Assembly (NCBI RefSeq): GCF_041380235.1
Contig: NZ_JBGIYY010000007.1
Span: 1-64,000 of the forward strand
From: Glaciecola sp041380235
Lineage (GTDB): Bacteria; Pseudomonadota; Gammaproteobacteria; Enterobacterales; Alteromonadaceae
Direction: 5' to 3'
Length of the DNA: 64,000 bases
The translations under genes were made by a program, and so were the position numbers. The notes beneath the pieces were generated by a model. The model saw only the letters and a list, made by a program, of their open reading frames with translations, had not been told where the DNA came from and made no database searches. Of this stretch, positions 16,551 through 23,695 are shown piece after piece (position 1 is the first letter of the stretch; each line of letters starts with the position of its first letter).

Positions 16551-16574
16551 GGTTACTATGCGTGCATCGTAACC
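16551..16574. repeat. Near-palindromic 24-bp element, copy B
   Basis: GGTTACTATGC...GCATCGTAACC, embedded in a longer pair TGTGGTTAC / GTAACCACA (16548-16577). Matches copy A with one mismatch over the 20-bp shared part when read on the opposite strand. Could be paired operators or the ends of a decayed small element. Confidence 0.6.
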
Positions 16575-16884
16575 ACATTATGCGTAAATACGGCGAATAC
16601 AGGCCCTGTCTGAACAACAGGCTTATTCTACCTTTTGTGAAATGTAGATTACTATGACGGGTGTTTAGACGAATGACCGCTTTCCCAGTTAACATGGTGG
16701 TATTCCGGCTCAAAAATTTTTTTAAAATTCAAACAGGATTAGTACTTTAAAAGCCTATGTAGTAATGAGCGGCATACGGCCGCTTATGCCGTATTCCCGT
16801 CACTTCCCAACCAAAGATTTCAGAGCTTGTTAGTATGATCTTTATTGTCAATCTACAAAACATAGCATTCAGAGTGCAGTAAAC

Positions 16885-17136
16885 TCATTGTTGTCTTTTG
16901 TTTTCGTATTTTTTCCGAATCATTTTTATCCGACTACTATCTGTGTCCTTGTGAGGTATCTTTACCGAGGGCAGTAAAGCCAAAGCTATCAATACAATTG
17001 AACTGATTATTCCTATGATGCCCAGTACCTCGGTAATTAACCCATGTTTTTGGTAAAGTTTATAAGCATTAAAACCAAGTAGTAATGATAGCAAGGTCAC
17101 TAAAGTAGCGAAGCCGTATGTTATTATATTTTTCAT
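16885..17136 (-). CDS. Small two-TM protein, candidate immunity protein
   Basis: An 83-residue protein with two hydrophobic helices (GFATLVTLLSLLLGFNAY and LGIIGIISSIVLIALALLP) joined by a short polar loop and ending in a strongly basic tail (MIRKKYENKRQQ). No family is recognised. Start at ATG 17136 is preferred (GAG seven bases upstream); ATG 17142 is possible. It is the last gene of the minus-strand cluster that contains two double-glycine-leader peptides. Immunity proteins of class II bacteriocins are often small, basic and membrane-bound, so this position and shape suggest that role, but only by analogy. Confidence 0.55.
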   Translation of the reverse strand: MKNIITYGFATLVTLLSLLLGFNAYKLYQKHGLITEVLGIIGIISSIVLIALALLPSVKIPHKDTDSSRIKMIRKKYENKRQQ

Positions 17137-17156
17137 TAGCATTCTCAATAAAACGG

Positions 17157-17179
17157 GCGCCTCTACACATCAAAGGCGC
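17157..17179 (-). terminator. Hairpin between peptide 2 and the two-TM gene
   Basis: GCGCCT and AGGCGC form a 6-bp stem around 11 bases; on the minus strand it is followed by CCGTTTTATT. It could end or attenuate the peptide transcript before the two-TM gene. The U run is short. Confidence 0.4.
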
Positions 17180-17197
17180 TCGCTTTCAAAGCCCAGC

Positions 17198-17344
17198 TTA
17201 GTGCTGACTAGATATTGTAAAATAAAGTGTAAACGCGGCAGCACCGGTTCCAAATCAAGCGCCGAAGCCTTTTGCTGCTATTACGAGCAAGGGTGCAATC
17301 CCACCACTGACATTTTCTACTTCATTTGTGTTTATTTCGGTCAT
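17198..17344 (-). pseudogene. Double-glycine-leader peptide 2, interrupted by TGA
   Basis: ATG 17344 follows AAGGA by eight bases and opens a frame whose leader MTEINTNEVENVSGG is a clear double-glycine type (acidic, conserved Glu-Val, Val-Ser-Gly-Gly). The frame then gives IAPLLVIAAKGFGA and stops at TGA (17257-17255), leaving a core of only 14 residues. If this TGA were a sense codon the frame would go on FGTGAAAFTLYFTISSQH to a TAA at 17198-17200, 48 codons in total, very close to the 45 of peptide 1 and with the Gly/Ala-rich hydrophobic make-up typical of class II bacteriocins. The simplest reading is a recent nonsense mutation (for example TGG to TGA); a genuine 29-residue peptide is the alternative. 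Confidence 0.6.
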
Positions 17345-17359
17345 AAAATTTTCCTTGTA

Positions 17360-17497
17360 TTATCTGAGTTTGTGCATCGCCATATGAGCGATACCCATTG
17401 CAGCGATTAAGCCCACATCTATTGCAATAACTCCCACAATAAATGGCACAACTCCTCCATTTACATCTTGAACTTCTGTCATATTTAACTCTTTCAT
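17360..17497 (-). CDS. Double-glycine-leader peptide 1 (45 aa), bacteriocin-like
   Basis: ATG 17497 lies just after a strong AAGGAG ribosome site. The first 15 residues, MKELNMTEVQDVNGG, are a textbook double-glycine leader (compare the common form MRELT..EVEAVSGG), normally cut after Gly-Gly by the peptidase domain of a PCAT-type ABC exporter. The 30-residue core starts VVPFIVGVIAIDVGLI, is hydrophobic with Gly, Ala and Met and ends in the basic HKLR. No Cys is present, so it would be an unmodified, membrane-active class II type peptide, or a signalling peptide. The stop is followed after 15 bp by peptide 2. No PCAT exporter lies in the window, so export would depend on a gene elsewhere. The gene is too short for usual gene callers. 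Confidence 0.75.
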   Translation of the reverse strand: MKELNMTEVQDVNGGVVPFIVGVIAIDVGLIAAMGIAHMAMHKLR

Positions 17498-17556
17498 ATC
17501 TTCTCTCCTTGAGATAGTTTTGAATATTTTTAGAGGGATGACTCCTCAATGTATTG

Positions 17557-17593
17557 ATACCCTGCTGCTTGAACTTGATCAGGTTGTGGGTAT
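17557..17593 (-). promoter_or_regulatory. Hairpin between binding-protein gene and peptide 1
   Basis: ATACCC and GGGTAT close a stem-loop with an inner near-palindrome (AACCTGATCAAGTT). It begins directly after the stop of the binding-protein-like gene and lies 60 bases before the peptide start, so it may be an attenuator or partial terminator in the leader of the peptide genes. A promoter for the peptides cannot be fixed. Confidence 0.4.
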
Positions 17594-18490
17594 TTACTCA
17601 ATTGCCATTTTTACTTTATTAATCGCCTCTATCACGAAAGGCACTTCGTTTGCGCTTATATTCAGAAGGTTAGCAGACATATACTCGGGACTGTCATAAA
17701 GCTCGCGTATTGCTGCGTCGACAGTTTGTATGAACTTCTTCGACGCTTCATTTTTATTGCACATCATATACACTTTTATTACAGGCTCGATACCTGCAAT
17801 TCGATATGACACTAAGCCCATACTCCTTAAATTACCTTCAATATGAGCGAGCTCCGCCGGCGGCATAATGGCGAAGTCTGCTCTAGAATGAACGACTAAT
17901 TTTGCCAAGTTAACATGCGAGGTCATTCCCTGAACAAATGCCTTGTTCTTGTAAGCTACCTTATTTAACGCGTTATCAAGATAATCACCGTGACTAATAT
18001 TTTCCCAAAGTATTATTTTAGCCTCGGGATAAAAATCAAACAGTGCTGGTATTTGTTTTACCTCCCCTTCTTTATTGAGAAGAGAAGGATGCAGAGGCTC
18101 CATATCTTCCCTTAAAAAGAGTCTATGGGTTTGCATAAAACCAATTGGTAGCGAAAAATAGTACTTTGATTCGCGCTCTGTGGACTTAAGTTTAAACAGC
18201 GCACATACTGAGCTTTTTGTCTCTTCTTCAAATTTTATGTTTAAGCGAGCAGTGGGCAAGAATTCAATATTTACGTTGCTAGGCAGTCGGTTAGCTACTG
18301 CAAGCATAGCTGCAGATATTGCATTCTTTGGGTCTTGATTTGTATATGCTTCTGTAAAGTAGATGTCTTCATAATAAACATGCATAGGCGTGTTCGATAC
18401 TGAGTCACTAGCATTTGATTTATAGGCAATGAGGTTTATGGCGCATATAGCGGCGCACAGCAGCTTTTTTTGTATGAGTCTGGTCTTCAA
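17594..18490 (-). CDS. Periplasmic solute-binding-protein-like gene (SBP family 3 type)
   Basis: A 298-residue exported protein: signal peptide LIQKKLLCAAICAINLIAYKSNAS, then a two-lobed alpha/beta fold with elements typical of type 3 solute-binding-like proteins (NIEFLPTARLNI, SRADFAIMPPAELAHI, IKVYMMCNKNEASKKFIQTVDAAIREL). No ABC permease or ATPase gene is adjacent, so it may be an orphan sensor or binding protein rather than a transporter part. The start is TTG 18490, with AGGG six bases upstream; no ATG lies before the signal peptide. It precedes the two double-glycine peptide genes on the same strand by 96 bp and may be part of the same unit. Confidence 0.6.
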   Translation of the reverse strand: MKTRLIQKKLLCAAICAINLIAYKSNASDSVSNTPMHVYYEDIYFTEAYTNQDPKNAISAAMLAVANRLPSNVNIEFLPTARLNIKFEEETKSSVCALFKLKSTERESKYYFSLPIGFMQTHRLFLREDMEPLHPSLLNKEGEVKQIPALFDFYPEAKIILWENISHGDYLDNALNKVAYKNKAFVQGMTSHVNLAKLVVHSRADFAIMPPAELAHIEGNLRSMGLVSYRIAGIEPVIKVYMMCNKNEASKKFIQTVDAAIRELYDSPEYMSANLLNISANEVPFVIEAINKVKMAIE

Positions 18491-18604
18491 TATAAACCCT
18501 ACGTTTTTTCACCAATGTTTTTATAAATATCGGCAATTAAGTTCGATACCTGCGTGTCATCCTATGATATTTTTAGCCTTAGTATCCATGTTTTCTCATA
18601 GACA

Positions 18605-18952
18605 TCATAATGCAGCAGTAACGGTCACTTCTACCAGAATAACGTCTCTTGCCATGGTAGCCTGAACACACGAACGAGCAGGAGCTTGTCCTTCAGGTAT
18701 CCAATCACTCCATAGCTTATTAAATAATGGCACGTCGCTATTATCCTTTACATGAATAAGGGCATATAAAATCTTTGACTTGTCGGTGCCGGCTTCGGCT
18801 AAGTGCTCGTCTATTCGCGCAAATACTGACGTGGTTTGACCGGCCATATCTTCAGTTAAATCAAGGCCTACTTGTCCACACAGATACACCGTTTCGTTAT
18901 GGATGACGATTCTACTTAACTTTTCACCGCTGCGTTTACGAACAATATACAT
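18605..18952 (-). CDS. Rid (YjgF/YER057c/UK114) family protein
   Basis: A 115-residue protein with the Rid fold: VYLCGQVGLDLTEDMAGQT, a middle region ILYALIHVKDNSD and the C-terminal APARSCVQATMARDVILVEVTVTA, where the Arg of ARSCVQA is the residue that binds the carboxylate of enamine/imine substrates in active Rid proteins. RidA-type proteins hydrolyse reactive 2-aminoacrylate-like intermediates; this protein lacks the usual N-terminal leader of RidA itself and is more like the YjgH/Rid2-7 type with TVYLCGQ. Start ATG 18952. It is first in the minus-strand series that leads to the peptide genes, although a 114-bp gap separates it from the next gene. Confidence 0.8.
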   Translation of the reverse strand: MYIVRKRSGEKLSRIVIHNETVYLCGQVGLDLTEDMAGQTTSVFARIDEHLAEAGTDKSKILYALIHVKDNSDVPLFNKLWSDWIPEGQAPARSCVQATMARDVILVEVTVTAAL

Positions 18953-19311
18953 CGAATACGTCTCCCATCTTATTTAAGGTAATACACCTTTTTTGCTAGT
19001 TTAGTAGAGGGATAGGAAAAAAACGAATTGAAATAGACAAGTTGAAATTAGTATCCGATTCATCTTGTTTAGAGGAACCGTGATTAGGCTTAAACATGTA
19101 GGGTGCAAACTGTTTTTTAATGAGTTCAAATAAATAGTTTGATTAGGTTATGGCTCGCTTATTAACAATCTCGAAGATGATATCGACCGCTGATTTTGTA
19201 TGCGTGATAAATAAGATAGTGCTACTCTGATGCCGTGGATTCTTTAAAGTTAGAAATTTTAACTTCATTAATAATAAAAATAACATGTCAGTTTGTATAA
19301 GGAACTTACCT
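18953..19311. promoter_or_regulatory. Divergent intergenic region before tricorn copy 2
   Basis: About 360 bp with no believable gene. It must hold the promoters of the Rid gene and of the tricorn gene; AT-rich sequence near 19265-19295 precedes the latter, but I cannot assign boxes. Nothing else is seen. Confidence 0.4.
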
Positions 19312-22300
19312 ATGAAAAAGGTTTTACAGTGCATTAGCGCCGGTATACCTCTGTTGATGACGAGTGTTGTCGCTCTCGCTTCCCCGACTAAAATGCTTGA
19401 ACAACCCGACCTTTCTGCGCAGCATATTACCTTTGTGTATGCCGAAGACATTTGGCTCGCCAATCGTGACGGCAGCAACGCCAAACGCCTTACCGCCGAC
19501 AGCGAAACTCAAATGCGACCGCACTTTTCGCCAGACGGCAAGCAAATAGCCTTTACTGCGAACTATGGTAACAACGAAGATGTGTATGTGATTTCTATCG
19601 ATGGTGGCGAAGCCACAAGGCTCACGTGGCATCCAAGTGACGATGTCGTCGAGGGTTGGTCTAACGACGGTAAACGAGTGGTGTTTACCAGCATGCGAGA
19701 AGTGAATCACAACCGCTCCCCACAAATGTTCGAAATAAGCGCTGAGGGCGGTCATCCTGCTAAGATAATGGAAGCCCGCGCGGTAGATCCTGTATGGGCG
19801 CAAGATGGAGAAACCATCGCCTATCGGCCTTTTCATAAGGCGCATCGAGGCGCCAGTGGCTGGCGTCAACATCGCGGAGGCACTTCACCCCCTGTGTGGA
19901 TTTACAACACCAAAACTCATCAAACCACCGAAGTGCCCAAACCTAACAGTAACGACTTTGAACCAATGTGGGTAGGTAGCGACCTGTATATATTATCAGA
20001 CCGCGACGGCTCGGTTGCGCTGCATCACTACACCCAAAATGGCGAAGTTAAGAAAGTGTTAGACACCAAACCTTGGGATATCCTCAGCGCCAATGCTCAT
20101 GGCCCTGAAATTATTTTTGATGCCGGGGGCGAACTGCTAATGCATGACACCCGCACCACGCAAACCCAAACCTTGGCAATTAACATCAATCCTGATTTAC
20201 CTCAGCGTCGAGCGACTTGGAAGGATGTAAGCGGCAACATTGAATTTGCTGCTTTATCACCTACCGGAAAACGTGTTGCCATAACCGCTAGAGGTGAAGT
20301 GTTCACCGTTCCCCTAAAAGACGGCACCACTCGCAATGTGTCGCAAAGTGATGGGATAAGAGAAATGACCGCAATTTGGTCGGCCGACGGCAGTACCATT
20401 GCCTATTTATCAGATGCCTCTGGCGGATATCAATTGGTGCTTAGCGATCAATTTGGTAAGCAGCAAGATCGTAGCTTTGCCATGACCGATGTAAAAACCA
20501 ACTACTTTGACTTAGTGACCTTTGCTGACGACGACAGCAAAGTGGTATATCGCGATAGCCATCTAAATTTGAAGTACTTTGATTTAGACAAAAAACGCTC
20601 TTATGTAATTGGCACCGATCCTGTGCGAAAAGGCTTTGTAGAAGGGTCTCAACAGGTTTCCATTTCGCCTGACAGTAAATGGATCGCTTATTCGCTAATC
20701 GGCCCAAGCAACAACCAGATATTGTACCTCCATAGTTTTGAATCAGGTAAATCTACCGCCGTTACCGATGGTATGAGTGACGCGGGTCAACCCGCATTTT
20801 CGGTGGACGGCGAGTACCTATATTTTTCAGCTTCGACTAACCGAGGTCCAACGGCAGCCAATATAGATATGTCTCAGCAAGAAAGGCCTTACCGAGCCGC
20901 CTTGTATGCTCTGGTTTTATCATCGGAAGGTAAATCGCCTTTGCTGCCAAAGTCAGATGAAGAGAGTGAGCTTAGTGAAACGGCCAACTCAGATAAAAAC
21001 AAAGATGATGAAGCAAAAGCTACGCGTATCGATTTAGGCGGCATAATGGAGCGAATTGTAGCCTTGCCCTTAGCTGAGAAAAACTATAGCAGTCTTGCTG
21101 TCGGGCACGACGGCGCTTTGTATTATATTGAAAAGCCTCAGCCCGGCTCTGGTTTATCGCCCACAGGCCAAATCCCTGACAAAAGTAATTTACTGCGTTT
21201 TGACATGGCTGAAAAGTCTGCAGCGCAGGTCGTCAGTGATGTTGAAGACTTTATTTTTAGCCATGATGCCAAGACAATGCTCTATGTCGCTTCAAACGGC
21301 CAATGGCAAAGTGCTGACGTAGGAGAGAAAATCGAAGGGAAGGCACTCAATACCTCAGAGTTAAAAATGCGCATTGATCCCGCAAAAGAATGGGCACAAA
21401 TATTTGAAGATGCTTGGCGCATGCAGGTTGATTATTTTTACGCTGAAAATTTACACGGTATCGACTGGCAAGGTGTATACAAACAATATCGTCCTTTGCT
21501 TGAGCATGTGGGTACACGCGCTGATTTAAATAAACTCATTGTGGCGATGATTGCTGAGCTTCAAGTGGGTCATAATCGTGCCTATGGCGGCGATTACTAT
21601 CGGCCCTCAGCGGTGAATGTTGGTTTACTTGGCGCCGATGTGCGCTTTGAAAACGGCGCTTTCAGATTAGCCAACATTTATACCGGCGAAAAATGGAATC
21701 CGTTCTTTGATGCGCCTTTAGGTATCCCAGGCATTGACATTAATCAAGGAGATTACATTCTAGCGGTGAATGGTAAGACCTTTGCTGCGGGTGACAATTT
21801 TTTTGCTGCCTTTGAAAATACCGTAGGTAAGCAAGTGAACTTGTTAGTGAGCGCAGATGCCAAAGGCAAAAATGCAAAAGAAGTAACCGTTGTGCCTATG
21901 GGCAATGAGCGTAATGCAAGGCTATGGTCATGGATTGAGGCAAACCGTAAATATGTAGATGAGCAGTCTGACGGGAAGGTGGGCTACGTATATGTGCCCA
22001 ACACCGATAGTGCAGGCTTTACGTTTTTCAATCGTATGTTCTTTTCGCAGTTGGATAAAAAGGCCATCATTATTGATGAACGCTTCAATGGCGGCGGGCA
22101 AATTGCAAACTACATCACTGATGTACTTTCAAGCACCTATTTAGCCGGCTTTAAAGACCGCGATGGTAAAATATATGGCTCGCCAGTAGGAGCGTTAGAT
22201 GGCCCTAAAGTAATGTTAATTGACCAAGATGCAGGCTCTGGTGGTGACTTTTTACCCTACGCGTTTAAATACGAGGGTATTGGTAAACTGATTGGCACGC

Positions 22301-22584
22301 GCACTTGGGGGGGCTTAATCGGAATTTCACACAACCCACCATTTGTAGATGGCGGATACATGTCGGTACCCTTCATTCGAATCTTTGATACCAAAGGTGA
22401 GTGGCTGGCTGAAAATACCGGTATTGCCCCTGATATCGAAGTAAAATTGATGCCAGCAGATGTGAATAAAGGCAAAGATCCTCAACTCGACAGAGGCATT
22501 CAGCAGATGATGGAGGAGCTTAAGACCTTTACACCTATTCGCCCCAAAGAGTCACCGAAGATTCCAACAGAATTGGGATTGTAA
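19312..22584 (+). CDS. Exported tricorn-type protease (copy 2)
   Basis: A 1090-residue paralogue of the protein at 5877. A signal peptide (MKKVLQCISAGIPLLMTSV..ALAS) is followed by beta-propeller blades (FSPDGKQIAFT, WSNDGKRVVFTS, LSPTGKRVAITARGEVF), a PDZ-like domain (~800-870) and a C-terminal S41-type catalytic domain with QVGHNRAYG (His), DQDAGSGGDFLPYAF (Ser) and ENTGIAPDIEV (Glu). GTRTWGGLIGISHNPPFVDGG is close to the matching part of copy 1. ATG 19312 with AGGA upstream is preferred to an in-frame ATG at 19285, since only the former begins with a signal peptide. It should cut oligopeptides outside the cytoplasm, with perhaps different preference from copy 1 given the divergence. Confidence 0.92.
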   Translation: MKKVLQCISAGIPLLMTSVVALASPTKMLEQPDLSAQHITFVYAEDIWLANRDGSNAKRLTADSETQMRPHFSPDGKQIAFTANYGNNEDVYVISIDGGEATRLTWHPSDDVVEGWSNDGKRVVFTSMREVNHNRSPQMFEISAEGGHPAKIMEARAVDPVWAQDGETIAYRPFHKAHRGASGWRQHRGGTSPPVWIYNTKTHQTTEVPKPNSNDFEPMWVGSDLYILSDRDGSVALHHYTQNGEVKKVLDTKPWDILSANAHGPEIIFDAGGELLMHDTRTTQTQTLAININPDLPQRRATWKDVSGNIEFAALSPTGKRVAITARGEVFTVPLKDGTTRNVSQSDGIREMTAIWSADGSTIAYLSDASGGYQLVLSDQFGKQQDRSFAMTDVKTNYFDLVTFADDDSKVVYRDSHLNLKYFDLDKKRSYVIGTDPVRKGFVEGSQQVSISPDSKWIAYSLIGPSNNQILYLHSFESGKSTAVTDGMSDAGQPAFSVDGEYLYFSASTNRGPTAANIDMSQQERPYRAALYALVLSSEGKSPLLPKSDEESELSETANSDKNKDDEAKATRIDLGGIMERIVALPLAEKNYSSLAVGHDGALYYIEKPQPGSGLSPTGQIPDKSNLLRFDMAEKSAAQVVSDVEDFIFSHDAKTMLYVASNGQWQSADVGEKIEGKALNTSELKMRIDPAKEWAQIFEDAWRMQVDYFYAENLHGIDWQGVYKQYRPLLEHVGTRADLNKLIVAMIAELQVGHNRAYGGDYYRPSAVNVGLLGADVRFENGAFRLANIYTGEKWNPFFDAPLGIPGIDINQGDYILAVNGKTFAAGDNFFAAFENTVGKQVNLLVSADAKGKNAKEVTVVPMGNERNARLWSWIEANRKYVDEQSDGKVGYVYVPNTDSAGFTFFNRMFFSQLDKKAIIIDERFNGGGQIANYITDVLSSTYLAGFKDRDGKIYGSPVGALDGPKVMLIDQDAGSGGDFLPYAFKYEGIGKLIGTRTWGGLIGISHNPPFVDGGYMSVPFIRIFDTKGEWLAENTGIAPDIEVKLMPADVNKGKDPQLDRGIQQMMEELKTFTPIRPKESPKIPTELGL

Positions 22585-22603
22585 GTGACGCTTTCGATTT
22601 AAA

Positions 22604-22642
22604 AAAGCAGGTAGTACTCTATCATCATATGCTACCTGCTTT
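22604..22642. terminator. Bidirectional terminator
   Basis: AAAGCAGGTAG and CTACCTGCTTT form an 11-bp perfect stem between the convergent tricorn and small lipoprotein genes, with A and T runs on both sides. Confidence 0.75.
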
Positions 22643-22655
22643 ACTTAGCCGACTG

Positions 22656-22934
22656 CTAATGTGTATTGTTGGCGGCTTCAATCTCTGCATTTAATACATC
22701 TTCGCGCTGGTAAACGGGAAGCAGCTGTTGATTGTACTCAGGGTGTGGGTCTTTGCTATGCAAGCCATCATCCGGGCATGGAAATTCATGCTCGGATGAG
22801 GTCATGCATAAACCTTGAGTTTGCGCGTCTTGACTCACTAAGTTGTTATAATTAGCGCAAGCAGAGTTAAGCAATACGCATGCGATCATGGTTAATTTAG
22901 CCGCTTTAGCTTGTATTTCTTTTAAGTGTGGCAC
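22656..22934 (-). CDS. Small putative lipoprotein (92 aa)
   Basis: No family is recognised. A hydrophobic stretch ending LLNSAC gives a likely lipobox, after a rather long basic N-region (MPHLKEIQAKAAKLTMIACVL). The mature part is short, polar and rich in Asn, Gln, Glu and His, with two more Cys residues that could form a disulfide (GLCMTSSEHEFPC). The first codon is GTG 22934, with GAGAG upstream; ATG 22889 would leave a shorter signal. Unknown role; convergent with the tricorn gene through a shared terminator. Confidence 0.55.
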   Translation of the reverse strand: MPHLKEIQAKAAKLTMIACVLLNSACANYNNLVSQDAQTQGLCMTSSEHEFPCPDDGLHSKDPHPEYNQQLLPVYQREDVLNAEIEAANNTH

Positions 22935-23288
22935 GTTTATTTCTCTCTATTTTTGGACATTTAGATACCACTTAAAACGTCTTTTAAGAACTTCGTTTTG
23001 CAACATAACACAATCTTCAATTTATGCAGCTCAAAATAGGATGAGCTAGTTAGAAGTGTCTAAAAATTTTACATGTTTATAAATGCTAAGGCTTCAAAGA
23101 TTTTAATTTATTGAAATCTATATAAAAAAAATTTAGGCATGATTTGTGCGATAAGCTAATTTAAAGAGCGTTATTTAGACAGTGTGCGCGTCATCCTTGC
23201 AGGATAGCTACCGCGTGTCTTATGCGAATATGAGTACTTAAATACTCATGGTTAGATGAAAAGTGTTGTATGCGATAGGGAGAAGTAT
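22935..23288. promoter_or_regulatory. Intergenic region with inverted repeat
   Basis: About 350 bp, AT-rich, no gene seen. A 7-bp inverted repeat ATGAGTA/TACTCAT (23230-23249) lies 40 bp before the DUF3135 gene and may be an operator. Confidence 0.4.
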
Positions 23289-23648
23289 ATGTCTAGTGAG
23301 CTTGATTTTGATTATCTGAGCAAGTTGTACCAAACAGACCCAGAAAAATTTGAAGAGTTAAGAGCAAAAGAAATCGAAGCGCTGATTGAAAGCGCTTCGA
23401 GCAAATCGCAAACGCGCCTAAGAGGTCTTCAATTTCAAATTGATGCACAACGCGAGATCCACAAAAACTCATCTTTAGGTGCCTGTATAGCAATCAGTAA
23501 AATGATGCATGAATCATTTGAGGAGCTGAGGTTTCATCTTAATGAAGCGGCTAACATTAAAGACCCGCTAAATCATCAGCCTTTGCAATATGAAGCAGGA
23601 GCATCCGTCGATGCTAGTTCAGCTAAAGTGCTGCAATTCAGCAGATAA
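23289..23648 (+). CDS. DUF3135 family protein (119 aa)
   Basis: A small helical cytoplasmic protein. The segment LDFDYLSKLYQTDPEKFEEL and the later RLRGLQFQIDAQREIHKN match DUF3135, a family found in Alteromonas, Vibrio and relatives, function unknown. ATG 23289 is preceded by GGGAG six bases away; an in-frame ATG at 23256 would only add an atypical N-terminus. The C-terminus after residue ~95 (QPLQYEAGASVDASSAKVLQ) looks disordered. Confidence 0.75.
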   Translation: MSSELDFDYLSKLYQTDPEKFEELRAKEIEALIESASSKSQTRLRGLQFQIDAQREIHKNSSLGACIAISKMMHESFEELRFHLNEAANIKDPLNHQPLQYEAGASVDASSAKVLQFSR

Positions 23649-23653
23649 TTTAA

Positions 23654-23686
23654 AAAGCACCCATACATAACATGTGTGGGTGCTTT
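23654..23686. terminator. Bidirectional terminator
   Basis: AAAGCACCCATACAT pairs with ATGTGTGGGTGCTTT (one mismatch) between the convergent DUF3135 and DUF885 genes; A/T tracts on both sides. Confidence 0.75.
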
Positions 23687-23695
23687 ACTTCTTAT

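Larger units (their letters stand above)
16339..16884. other. Gene-poor spacer with two palindromic elements
   Basis: No convincing gene. Apart from the two 24-bp elements at 16458 and 16551, there is a GC-rich hairpin, CGGCATA / TATGCCG near 16780-16805, in otherwise AT-rich DNA. This is where an integrase would be expected if the cassette array had one; none is present. Confidence 0.45.

Noticed and set aside
17540..17600. Resemblance to the 3' half of a TPP riboswitch (ACCC, AACCTGATC, AGGGTATC order on the minus strand)
   Set aside because: The 5' half with the GGGGxGC and CTGAGA blocks is missing, the element overlaps the end of a coding gene, and the downstream peptides have no link to thiamine. 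The symmetry of the hairpin explains the partial match.
19324..19872. 182-codon frame antisense to the tricorn gene
   Set aside because: It is a shadow of the tricorn coding frame; no ribosome site and no recognisable protein features.
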